This document shows positions 6,498 to 13,565 of a stretch of 27,056 nucleotides of DNA, piece after piece. Each line of letters begins with the position of its first letter. Position 1 is the stretch's first letter. A program made the translations under genes and the position numbers. The notes beneath the pieces were generated by a model. It saw nothing but the letters and a program-made list of their open reading frames with translations, was not told the DNA's origin and made no database searches. This DNA is from RGIG9060 sp036307825 (GTDB lineage: Bacteria; Spirochaetota; Spirochaetia; Treponematales; Treponemataceae), in contig JAXJWW010000039.1 in assembly GCA_036307825.1 (NCBI GenBank), positions 1 to 27,056 on the forward strand, given 5' to 3'.

Positions 6498-8585
6498 ATG
6501 GCTTATGATATTTCTAAAATGAGAAATATCGGTATCAGTGCCCACATTGACTCGGGTAAAACTACACTGTCCGAACGCATCCTATTTTATTGTAACAAGA
6601 TTCACGCAATTCACGAAGTTCGCGGAAAAGACGGTGTTGGTGCCGTAATGGATAACATGGAACTTGAAAGAGAACGTGGTATTACAATTGCATCTGCATC
6701 AACACAGGTTCAATGGAAAGATCACACTTTCAACGTAATCGACACACCGGGCCACGTTGACTTCACAGTTGAAGTTGAACGTTCTTTACGTGTTCTTGAC
6801 GGAGCTATCCTTGTTCTTTGTTCTGTTGGTGGTGTTCAATCACAATCAATCACAGTTGACCGTCAGTTAAAACGCTATCACGTTCCAAGAATTGCATTCG
6901 TAAACAAATGTGATAGAACAGGTGCAAACCCATTCAAAGTAAGAATGCAACTTAGAGAAAAACTTGGTCTTAACGCATACATGATGGAAATTCCTATCGG
7001 TCTTGAAGACAAACTTGAAGGTGTTGTTGACCTTGTAACAATGAAAGCTATCTACTTCGAAGGTGATAGTGGAACAGAAATTAGATATGCTGAAATTCCT
7101 GCTCACTTACAAGCTGATGCAGAAAAATATCGAGAAGAACTTCTTGATGCAGCTTCTATGTTCTCAGATGAATTGATGGAAGCTATGTTAGAAGGTGAAC
7201 CTTCAGAAGATTTGATTAACGCTGCTATCCGTAAGGGTACACTTGCAGAACAATTCGTTCCTGTTTTCTGTGGTTCTGCATACAAAAACAAAGGTATTCA
7301 ACCACTTCTTGATGGTGTTGTTAAATATCTTCCTAACCCTACAGAAGTTAAAAATACAGCTCTTGACCTTGATAACAACGAAGCTCCAGTAGAACTTTCT
7401 TCATCAGAAAAAGATCCATGTGTTGCACTTGGATTCAAACTTGAAGATGGTCAATATGGTCAGTTAACATACGTACGTGTTTACCAAGGTGTACTCAAAA
7501 AAGGTGAAGAACTTTACAACACTCGTGCACGCAAAAAGTTCAAGGTTGGACGTCTTGTTCGTATGAACTCAGCTTCTATGGAAGATATTAACGAAGGTTT
7601 ACCAGGAGATATCGTTGCTTTATTCGGTATTGAATGTGCATCTGGAGATACATTCTGTAGTGCAGGATTGAACTATGCTATGACTTCTATGTTCGTTCCA
7701 AACCCAGTTATCTCTCTTTCTATCAAACCAAAAGATAAGAAAGCTGCAGACCAAATGGCAAAAGCTCTTAACCGCTTTACAAAAGAAGACCCAACTTTCC
7801 AAACTTATGTTGATCCTGAATCAAACGAAACAATCATCAAAGGTATGGGTGAGTTGCACCTTGAAGTTTATGTTGAACGTATGCGTCGTGAATACAACTG
7901 TGATGTTGAAACAGGTGCTCCACAGGTTGCTTACCGCGAAACAATTACACAACAAGCAGACTTCAACTATACACACAAAAAACAATCTGGTGGATCTGGA
8001 CAATACGGTCGTGTTGCAGGTTTCTTAGAACCAATTGAAGATAAAGATTACGAATTTGTAGACTCTATCAAAGGTGGTGCAATTCCTAACGAATTTATCC
8101 CATCTTGTGATAAAGGTTTCAAAGCATCTATGCAAAAAGGTGCTCTTATCGGATTCCCTGTAGTAGGAATTAAAGCAACTATCAATGATGGACAGTCACA
8201 CCCTGTTGACTCATCAGATATTGCATTCCAACTTGCAGCTATCGGTGGTTTCAAAGAAGCATACATGAAAGCAAAACCAGTTATCCTTGAACCAATTATG
8301 TCAGTTTCTATCGAAGGACCTACAGAATTCCAAGGTAACGTATTTGCAGTTATCAACCAAAGACGTGGTATCATCGTTTCTTCAACAGAAGATGGAAACT
8401 TCTCTCGTGTTGAAGCAGAAGTTCCACTTTCAGAAATGTTCGGATTCTCAACAATCCTTCGTTCTTTAACACAAGGTAAAGCAGAATTCTCAATGGAATT
8501 TGCAAAATATGGTAAAGTTCCTAACAGTGTTTCTGAACAACTTATCAAAGAATACGAAGAAAAACGCAAAAAAGAACAAAAATAG
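6498..8585 (+). CDS. fusA: translation elongation factor G, spirochaetal EF-G1 type
   Basis: This is a translational GTPase that drives tRNA-mRNA translocation on the ribosome. The ATG at 6498, preceded by GAGAGG, gives 695 residues, the usual EF-G length; an in-frame TTG at 6480 lies upstream of that ribosome binding site. The G domain shows Ala-His-Ile-Asp-Ser-Gly-Lys-Thr at 15-22, the switch I stretch Glu-Arg-Gly-Ile-Thr-Ile, Asp-Thr-Pro-Gly-His, and Asn-Lys-Cys-Asp in place of the common Asn-Lys-Met-Asp. Domains II-V follow, with Gly-Gly-Ser-Gly-Gln-Tyr-Gly in domain IV. The opening Arg-Asn-Ile-Gly-Ile-Ser-Ala-His-Ile-Asp-Ser-Gly resembles mitochondrial EF-G1 and the spirochaetal spdEFG1 group. 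Spirochaetes also have a second EF-G for recycling, not in this window. It stands alone with its own promoter and terminator. Confidence 0.95.
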   Translation: MAYDISKMRNIGISAHIDSGKTTLSERILFYCNKIHAIHEVRGKDGVGAVMDNMELERERGITIASASTQVQWKDHTFNVIDTPGHVDFTVEVERSLRVLDGAILVLCSVGGVQSQSITVDRQLKRYHVPRIAFVNKCDRTGANPFKVRMQLREKLGLNAYMMEIPIGLEDKLEGVVDLVTMKAIYFEGDSGTEIRYAEIPAHLQADAEKYREELLDAASMFSDELMEAMLEGEPSEDLINAAIRKGTLAEQFVPVFCGSAYKNKGIQPLLDGVVKYLPNPTEVKNTALDLDNNEAPVELSSSEKDPCVALGFKLEDGQYGQLTYVRVYQGVLKKGEELYNTRARKKFKVGRLVRMNSASMEDINEGLPGDIVALFGIECASGDTFCSAGLNYAMTSMFVPNPVISLSIKPKDKKAADQMAKALNRFTKEDPTFQTYVDPESNETIIKGMGELHLEVYVERMRREYNCDVETGAPQVAYRETITQQADFNYTHKKQSGGSGQYGRVAGFLEPIEDKDYEFVDSIKGGAIPNEFIPSCDKGFKASMQKGALIGFPVVGIKATINDGQSHPVDSSDIAFQLAAIGGFKEAYMKAKPVILEPIMSVSIEGPTEFQGNVFAVINQRRGIIVSSTEDGNFSRVEAEVPLSEMFGFSTILRSLTQGKAEFSMEFAKYGKVPNSVSEQLIKEYEEKRKKEQK

Positions 8586-8615
8586 TTTGATTTTGTAGAT
8601 TTCTAAAATTCTTAT

Positions 8616-8659
8616 AAAGGTCGTTGATAAAATTCATATTTTATTAGCGACCTTTTTTT
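8616..8659 (+). terminator. fusA intrinsic terminator
   Basis: AAAGGTCG at 8616-8623 pairs with CGACCTTT at 8648-8655. The inner arms ATAAAA and TTTTAT also pair. A run of seven T follows. Confidence 0.8.
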
Positions 8660-8731
8660 ATTCCCTTTTATTTTCATTTTGTAAATAGTTTTTTCCGCAT
8701 TTATTAAAATCATTTTTTTATAAAAAAAAAT

Positions 8732-8760
8732 TTGCATTATTCCACTTTATATAGTAAAAT
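8732..8760 (+). promoter_or_regulatory. promoter for the KaiC-like gene
   Basis: TTGCAT at 8732-8737 and TAAAAT at 8755-8760 are separated by 17 bases. Transcription would start near 8767, giving a leader of about 120 bases. A 10-codon frame (ATG 8768 to TAA 8800; Met-Lys-Lys-Tyr-Phe-Leu-Arg-Lys-Asn-Phe) begins at the predicted start point. Confidence 0.5.
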
Positions 8761-8816
8761 TAATTATATGAAAAAATACTTTTTAAGAAAAAACTTTTAA
8801 ATCTTAAAAAGGGAAT

Positions 8817-8854
8817 CAAAGTTTTTCTTGCAATATTGTTACAAGCAAACTTTG
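8817..8854 (+). other. leader hairpin upstream of the KaiC-like gene
   Basis: CAAAGTTT and CTTG (8817-8830) pair with CAAG and AAACTTTG (8842-8854), leaving a small bulge and an 11-base loop. No T run follows directly, so it is probably not a terminator. It lies about 25 bases before the ribosome binding site. Confidence 0.5.
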
Positions 8855-8888
8855 TCACTTACTTTTTACTGTTTTTTTGGAGGAACTT

Positions 8889-9569
8889 ATGGTAAAACAA
8901 GAACTTGTAGATAGAAGCCCTGTTCGTTTTTTTAAAAACGCAACAAATGGTGGATTAAAAGCTGGAGAAATTGGAGCTTTGACTTCAAAAAAAGGATTAG
9001 GAAAAACATCTGTTTTAGTACAAATTGGATTAGATAAACTTTTCCAAGATAAACATGTTGTTCACATATCTTTTAACCAAAATGCAGACTTTTCTATGAC
9101 TTGGTACGAAGATATTTTTAATGAAATAACTAAGAAAAAAAATATTGGTAATGTTGCTGACTTAAAAGCAGATACATTGAAAAAACGAGTTATCTTAAAC
9201 TTCAATCAAGATAGCGTTTCAGGAGAACAAATTGTAAATACACTTAAAGCTTTAGCTGCAGGTGGAATTGCTACAGATTGTATCCTTATTGACGGACTTG
9301 ATTTTACAAGAGTTTCAGCTGATTCAATTAAAACATTAAAAGATTATGCAACAGAGGCAGGAAGCGTAATTTGGTTTGGAGTAAGCACAGATTCAGAAAA
9401 CCTAAAAGATATGTTGCCTGAAAATGTTGCAACTTATGTTGATGCAGTTATCCATCTTGAACAAAAACCAGACGCAATCGAAATGAAAGTTCTAAAATTA
9501 AGAGATGAAAAAATCGAAGTTTCAAATCTAAAATTAGACTCAAAAACACTTTTGATTGCTGAAAAATAA
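8889..9569 (+). CDS. RecA/KaiC-like P-loop ATPase
   Basis: A 226-residue cytoplasmic protein with the layout of small KaiC/RadA/DnaB-type ATPases. The P-loop at residues 33-40 reads Ser-Lys-Lys-Gly-Leu-Gly-Lys-Thr, with Ser in place of the usual first Gly. A Walker B strand (Cys-Ile-Leu-Ile-Asp-Gly-Leu-Asp) follows in mid-protein. The ATG at 8889 sits five bases after GGAGG; an in-frame TTG at 8877 overlaps that site and is rejected. The gene is alone, with a structured leader and a terminator. The lack of zinc-finger or HTH domains leaves the role open: KaiC-like signalling ATPases and DNA-handling ATPases are both possible. Confidence 0.8.
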   Translation: MVKQELVDRSPVRFFKNATNGGLKAGEIGALTSKKGLGKTSVLVQIGLDKLFQDKHVVHISFNQNADFSMTWYEDIFNEITKKKNIGNVADLKADTLKKRVILNFNQDSVSGEQIVNTLKALAAGGIATDCILIDGLDFTRVSADSIKTLKDYATEAGSVIWFGVSTDSENLKDMLPENVATYVDAVIHLEQKPDAIEMKVLKLRDEKIEVSNLKLDSKTLLIAEK

Positions 9570-9590
9570 GTTAAATTAGCATAATTACAG

Positions 9591-9624
9591 ACGGCAGTTC
9601 AGTTTAACTGGATTGCCGTTTTTT
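9591..9624 (+). terminator. terminator after the KaiC-like gene
   Basis: ACGGCA at 9591-9596 pairs with TGCCGT at 9614-9619. An inner CAGTT/AACTG stem is also present, and a T run follows. Confidence 0.8.
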
Positions 9625-9645
9625 ATTTTAAATCAAAGTATTAAG

Positions 9646-9674
9646 TTGTAGATTTTTACATTCTGTGATATAAT
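9646..9674 (+). promoter_or_regulatory. malQ promoter, near-leaderless
   Basis: TATAAT at 9669-9674 is extended by an upstream TG (TGATATAAT). A partial -35 box, TTGTAG, lies at 9646-9651 with 17-base spacing. The -10 ends nine bases before the malQ ATG, so transcription should begin within about three bases of the start codon. Confidence 0.65.
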
Positions 9675-9683
9675 ATATTCACT

Positions 9684-11252
9684 ATGAGTAACAGATCAAG
9701 TGGCATTTTGCTACATCCTACATCTTTACCGGAAACACCGGGAATTGGAACTATTGGTAAACAAGCATATAAGTTTGTTGATTGGCTCGCCTCTGCAAAT
9801 CAAACATTGTGGCAGATTCTTCCTATTGGACCTACAGGATACGGCGATTCACCTTACGCATCATTTTCAACATTTGCAGGTAATCCATTGATGATTGACC
9901 TTGACATGTTAAAAGGAAATGGATGGATTTCTGCTGAACAAATTGCACCACCTGATTACATCAAAAATTCAGGTTATGTTGATTTTGGCTCTGTTGTTTG
10001 GTGGAAAATTCCTGTTCTAAAAACAGCTGCATCACAATTTTTAGATTCATGCAAAAAAGAAGATAGAGATGCTTACGAAGCATTCAAAAACGATAACGCT
10101 TCTTGGTTAGACAATTATGCTATCTTTATGAGCATCAAAGAATTTTACGATGCAAAAGCAAAAGAAGAAGATAGATTTGGCGCAATGTGGAGTAACTATT
10201 GGCCAAAAGATTTAGCAACTTTCCAACCAAAAGCTGTTTCAAAATGGCATGAAGAACATGTAAAAGAAACAGAAGTTCACAAAGTAATTCAATATTTCTT
10301 CTTTTCACAATGGAAAAAATTAAAAGAATACGCAAATTCAAAAGGAATTTCTATCGTAGGTGATATTCCTATTTTCGTTGCTTCAGACTCTGCTGATGTT
10401 TGGGCAAACCAAAAACTTTTCCAATTAGACTCAGACGGAAGATCAACTGCAGTTGCTGGAGTTCCACCAGATTACTTTAGTGCAACAGGTCAGCTTTGGG
10501 GAAATCCACTTTATGACTGGGATGCAATGAAAAAAACTGGTTACAAATGGTGGATTGACAGAATTAGAGCTATGCTTTCTGTTGTAGACTTTGTTCGTAT
10601 CGACCACTTCCGTGGATTTGAAGCATATTGGTCAGTTCCAGCTGGAGAAGAAACAGCTATCAACGGAAAATGGGTTCCAGGACCAGACCATGCCTTGTTC
10701 AATAAAATCAAAGAAGAACTTGGAGATATTCCAGTTATTGCTGAAGACTTAGGTGTAATTACAGACGGAGTTGCAGCATTACGAGATGACTTTGAACTTC
10801 CTGGAATGAAAGTTCTTCAATTTGCATTTGATGTAAACGAAGAAAAAGAAGGTGCTTTAACAAACGCATTCCTTCCACATGAATATGGAAGCAACTTTGT
10901 TGTTTACACAGGTACACACGACAACGAAACAATGCAAGGTTGGTTAAATAGCGCAAAACCAGAAGAAAGAGACTTAATCAGAAAATACCTTGGTGCTTGT
11001 ACTCCAGGAGTTACAATTTCTGATGACCAACTCTGCCCTGCTTTAATTAGAGCAGCATTTGCTTCTGTTGCTAAATTTGCAGTTATCCCAATGCAAGATA
11101 TTTTTGCAATCGGTAGCGAAGGAAGAATGAATGTTCCTTCAACAACTGGTGGAATCAACTGGCAATGGCGTATGACACCAGAAATGTTTAGCGCAGAAAA
11201 GGCTTTATGGCTAAAAGAAATGAGTGTTCTTTACGGAAGAAATAAAGCATAA
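9684..11252 (+). CDS. malQ: 4-alpha-glucanotransferase (amylomaltase)
   Basis: A cytoplasmic GH77 enzyme that transfers maltosyl and longer units between alpha-1,4-glucans, releasing glucose. The 522 residues begin with the family signature Arg-Ser-Ser-Gly-Ile-Leu-Leu-His-Pro-Thr-Ser-Leu-Pro, so the ATG at 9684 is right. The catalytic residues are present: nucleophile Asp307 (Arg-Ile-Asp-His-Phe-Arg-Gly), acid/base Glu354 (Ala-Glu-Asp-Leu-Gly) and Asp413 (Thr-His-Asp-Asn-Glu). There is no Shine-Dalgarno sequence, and the -10 box ends nine bases upstream, so initiation is probably leaderless. It is a single gene between terminators. With the secreted pullulanase and the glucan-binding surface proteins further right, it points to starch or glycogen use. 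Confidence 0.95.
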   Translation: MSNRSSGILLHPTSLPETPGIGTIGKQAYKFVDWLASANQTLWQILPIGPTGYGDSPYASFSTFAGNPLMIDLDMLKGNGWISAEQIAPPDYIKNSGYVDFGSVVWWKIPVLKTAASQFLDSCKKEDRDAYEAFKNDNASWLDNYAIFMSIKEFYDAKAKEEDRFGAMWSNYWPKDLATFQPKAVSKWHEEHVKETEVHKVIQYFFFSQWKKLKEYANSKGISIVGDIPIFVASDSADVWANQKLFQLDSDGRSTAVAGVPPDYFSATGQLWGNPLYDWDAMKKTGYKWWIDRIRAMLSVVDFVRIDHFRGFEAYWSVPAGEETAINGKWVPGPDHALFNKIKEELGDIPVIAEDLGVITDGVAALRDDFELPGMKVLQFAFDVNEEKEGALTNAFLPHEYGSNFVVYTGTHDNETMQGWLNSAKPEERDLIRKYLGACTPGVTISDDQLCPALIRAAFASVAKFAVIPMQDIFAIGSEGRMNVPSTTGGINWQWRMTPEMFSAEKALWLKEMSVLYGRNKA

Positions 11253-11285
11253 TTTCAAATGAATTTGATTTTTACTTGAATTTAC

Positions 11286-11316
11286 AAAAGACTGTCTAAA
11301 AAAAGGCAGTCTTTTT
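11286..11316 (+). terminator. malQ intrinsic terminator
   Basis: AAAAGACTG at 11286-11294 pairs with CAGTCTTTT at 11307-11315, followed by T residues. It starts 34 bases after the malQ stop. Confidence 0.8.
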
Positions 11317-11324
11317 CTATTTAA

Positions 11325-11353
11325 TTTACATTCACATTGGTTTATGATAAAAT
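11325..11353 (+). promoter_or_regulatory. promoter of the EamA-type transporter gene
   Basis: TTTACA at 11325-11330 and TAAAAT at 11348-11353 have a 17-base spacer. The predicted transcript starts near 11360, leaving a leader of about 200 bases. Confidence 0.5.
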
Positions 11354-11359
11354 TACATA

Positions 11360-11558
11360 GTTAGATTACACAACAAAACTTAAAATATATTTAATTTAAG
11401 ATTTTCATCATAAAATCTTGATTCGGAAAAATTCGATTTTAACCAATATTACGCATTTTTTCAAAACTAAAAATAAAAAGGAGATTTTTCCACTCCTAGA
11501 ATTGCGTCTATGTTTTTTATGTTTAAGTTGCAAACTTTCTTATTTTTTGGAGTAAATA
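11360..11558 (+). promoter_or_regulatory. long structured 5' leader
   Basis: This stretch between the predicted start point and the transporter ATG contains no convincing gene. AAGATTTT at 11398-11405 pairs with AAAATCTT at 11412-11419, and the same AAAATC could instead pair with GATTTT near 11433, so two folds compete. AGGAG at 11479-11483 can pair with CTCCT at 11493-11497, hiding a decoy ribosome binding site. Bases 11485-11543 resemble the repeat at 2824-2928. I recognise no known riboswitch class. Confidence 0.35.
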
Positions 11559-12518
11559 ATGACTTGGTTAATATTAACAATTACCTGTATTATTTTATGG
11601 GGAATTACAGACATTCTTTATAAAAAATCTACCGATTATACCGATAGTTTATCACACTATAAGACTTTTGTTTGGATTGGAATTGTAATGACTCCAGCAT
11701 GCGTTATAATGGTACTCTGTTCAAAAACCTTGTTTGATTCTATATTGATTGTAAAAGATAACTTTTACCTTGTTCCCTTATGTGTTTTTTACGCTATCGC
11801 TTTATTTTTTGGACTTCTCGGAAAAAAACATCTTGATGCTTCAGTTGTATCTCCACTTGAAAATATTGACGGAGCAATGGCAGCCATAATACTGTACTTC
11901 TTTTTCTTATTTTCAGGTTATAACCAAATAACAAACAGTATTGGTATTATGGATATTATCGGTACTGTTTCTATTGTAGTTGGTGTTATCCTTATTGGAA
12001 TACAGGAACAAAAATTATCAAAACAAGAAATTCATCTGTCTGATGACAAAAAGAAACATAGACTAGGAGCCTTAGCACTCATTTTCCCAATCATATATAA
12101 CCTTGTTGATGCAGTTTCAATGGTTGCAGTGGGAATTACTGTATCTGAAGAAACTGAAGTTACTATTCCGGACATTGACTTTTTCATCTTTGAATGTTTA
12201 GGATTTATTTTAGTTGCGCTTTTTATATGGTTTTATATGTTGATTTTTAAAAAGTACAAATATAATCCTTTCAAAAAAGAAGAACTTATTCGTTGTGAGG
12301 CAGCCACAGGTGAAACTTTTGGAACTATGACATACATTTTTGCTGTAGGAAGCAACCCAATACTTACAGCACCTATTACATCATCTTACTGCCTTGTAAC
12401 AATTGTATTGGCTCGAATATTTTTAAAAGAACGATTAACAAAAAAACAATATTTGAGTTTGGGATTTTTAATAATCGGTATCGCTTTGCTCGGAATTTCT
12501 AAAATTATTAACCCATAG
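11559..12518 (+). CDS. EamA/DMT-type transporter
   Basis: A 319-residue integral membrane protein with about ten hydrophobic segments in two five-helix halves, the layout of the drug/metabolite transporter (EamA) superfamily. The first half starts Trp-Gly-Ile-Thr-Asp-Ile-Leu-Tyr-Lys-Lys, and the last helix pair includes Leu-Lys-Glu-Arg-Leu-Thr-Lys-Lys-Gln-Tyr, typical of the family. A polar loop lies near residues 150-170. The start has GGAG eight bases upstream. The gene is followed after only 10 bases by the broken cation-efflux gene, so they were probably one operon. The substrate cannot be predicted: the family exports amino acids, nucleotides, sugars and drugs. Confidence 0.85.
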   Translation: MTWLILTITCIILWGITDILYKKSTDYTDSLSHYKTFVWIGIVMTPACVIMVLCSKTLFDSILIVKDNFYLVPLCVFYAIALFFGLLGKKHLDASVVSPLENIDGAMAAIILYFFFLFSGYNQITNSIGIMDIIGTVSIVVGVILIGIQEQKLSKQEIHLSDDKKKHRLGALALIFPIIYNLVDAVSMVAVGITVSEETEVTIPDIDFFIFECLGFILVALFIWFYMLIFKKYKYNPFKKEELIRCEAATGETFGTMTYIFAVGSNPILTAPITSSYCLVTIVLARIFLKERLTKKQYLSLGFLIIGIALLGISKIINP

Positions 12519-12528
12519 GAAATATAAA

Positions 12529-13415
12529 ATGAATAATAATGACGGATACAAAAAACAACAAAACTTATCCTTTGCCCAATTACTGGCAGAATTACCATCA
12601 TTTATTGCAGTTTTAGTGTCAGCAATTCTTACAAGAACGATACTTATTTTTGTAGATTTATTAGACTCTTTTGGAAATTTACTTCGTACTGCTATGGTAA
12701 CAATTCTTTCTAAAAAACTTTCAAAAGACCTTCGATATGAATACAATTATGGAATTGGAAAAATTGAAGCTATTGCATCCTTACTTTGTGACAGTATTGT
12801 ATTCTTTGGATTGTTAATAACAATTGGACTTTCTATCTATTCAATTTTCTTTCCAGAGAAACCAAGTGATTTAGTAATGCAGTAGTAGGATTAAAACTCA
12901 TAAATGTCAGTTTTGATATCGCATTTTTCGTAAAGCAATTTAAAATAATAAAGATTCACAGAAGCGCAATTTCAGAAACTAATTATGCAGCGGCCCTTGC
13001 AGCTCTATTATTTGATAGTATAGCCTTGATTTCCTTACTCACAATGTGGATATTCCGAAACAATGTTATAGGAGCATACATATCTCCCGTAATCAGTATT
13101 TTTGTTGCTATCTATTTGATATTTGGATGTATAAAACGAACAAGACAAGCATTAAATGAAATAACAGATAAAACTCTTCCAGAAGAACAGCAAATAAAAA
13201 TACTGAATATATTAAATCGATTTTACAATAATTACTCACAATTATATTCCATCAATTCTCAAAAAAGTGGAGATTCAATAAGAATTGATTTACATATTTC
13301 TTTTGAAAAAGACACTCGTTTTGAAGAAATAGTAAAGCTAAAAAAACAAATGCAAAATGAATTTAACAGTCAGTTCGATAATTGTATTATCAATATCGTA
13401 GTGGGAGATGAATAA
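12529..13415 (+). pseudogene. frameshifted cation diffusion facilitator (CDF) transporter
   Basis: The first frame (12529-12893 including its stop) and a second frame that is open across 12878-13415 together make one CDF-like protein. The N-terminal part has helices with Leu-Leu-Asp-Ser-Phe-Gly-Asn and the family wording Tyr-Gly-Ile-Gly-Lys-Ile-Glu-Ala. The second frame continues with Val-Val-Gly-Leu-Lys-Leu-Ile-Asn-Val, further helices, and a C-terminal cytoplasmic domain ending Asn-Ile-Val-Val-Gly-Asp-Glu. The frames meet at about 12873-12885 and are restored by adding one base. No slippery heptamer or downstream hairpin suggests programmed frameshifting. The family moves Zn, Mn or Fe out of the cytoplasm, but the usual His-X3-Asp metal sites look poorly kept here. 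Sequencing error is possible. Confidence 0.75.
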
Positions 13416-13469
13416 AAAAATTTTCTCTGAACAATATTTTAGTAACTACCTTAATAAAATCAATTTAAA

Positions 13470-13521
13470 CAAAAAAAACACCTACCGAAAACTGAAAATT
13501 AATTCAATCTTGGTAGGTGTT
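13470..13521 (-). terminator. pulA intrinsic terminator
   Basis: AACACCTACC at 13477-13486 pairs with GGTAGGTGTT at 13512-13521. Read leftward, the stem is followed by a run of eight T. It lies 44 bases past the pullulanase stop. Confidence 0.8.
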
Positions 13522-13524
13522 CTT

Positions 13525-13550
13525 TATCACTTTTTAGAGTGATATTTTTT
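13525..13550 (+). terminator. rightward terminator after the CDF pseudogene
   Basis: TATCACT at 13525-13531 pairs with AGTGATA at 13538-13544, and six T follow on the plus strand. It faces pulA and would stop transcription from the transporter pair. Confidence 0.5.
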
Positions 13551-13565
13551 AGTAAAATAATTAAC

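Noticed and set aside
8048..8569. 173-codon minus-strand frame opposite fusA
   Set aside because: It is antisense to the conserved domain IV-V coding region, shows no recognisable protein family and has no promoter or ribosome binding site.
12873..12893. Programmed -1 frameshift in the CDF gene
   Set aside because: No slippery heptamer or stimulatory structure is visible at the junction, so a mutation or sequencing error is more likely.
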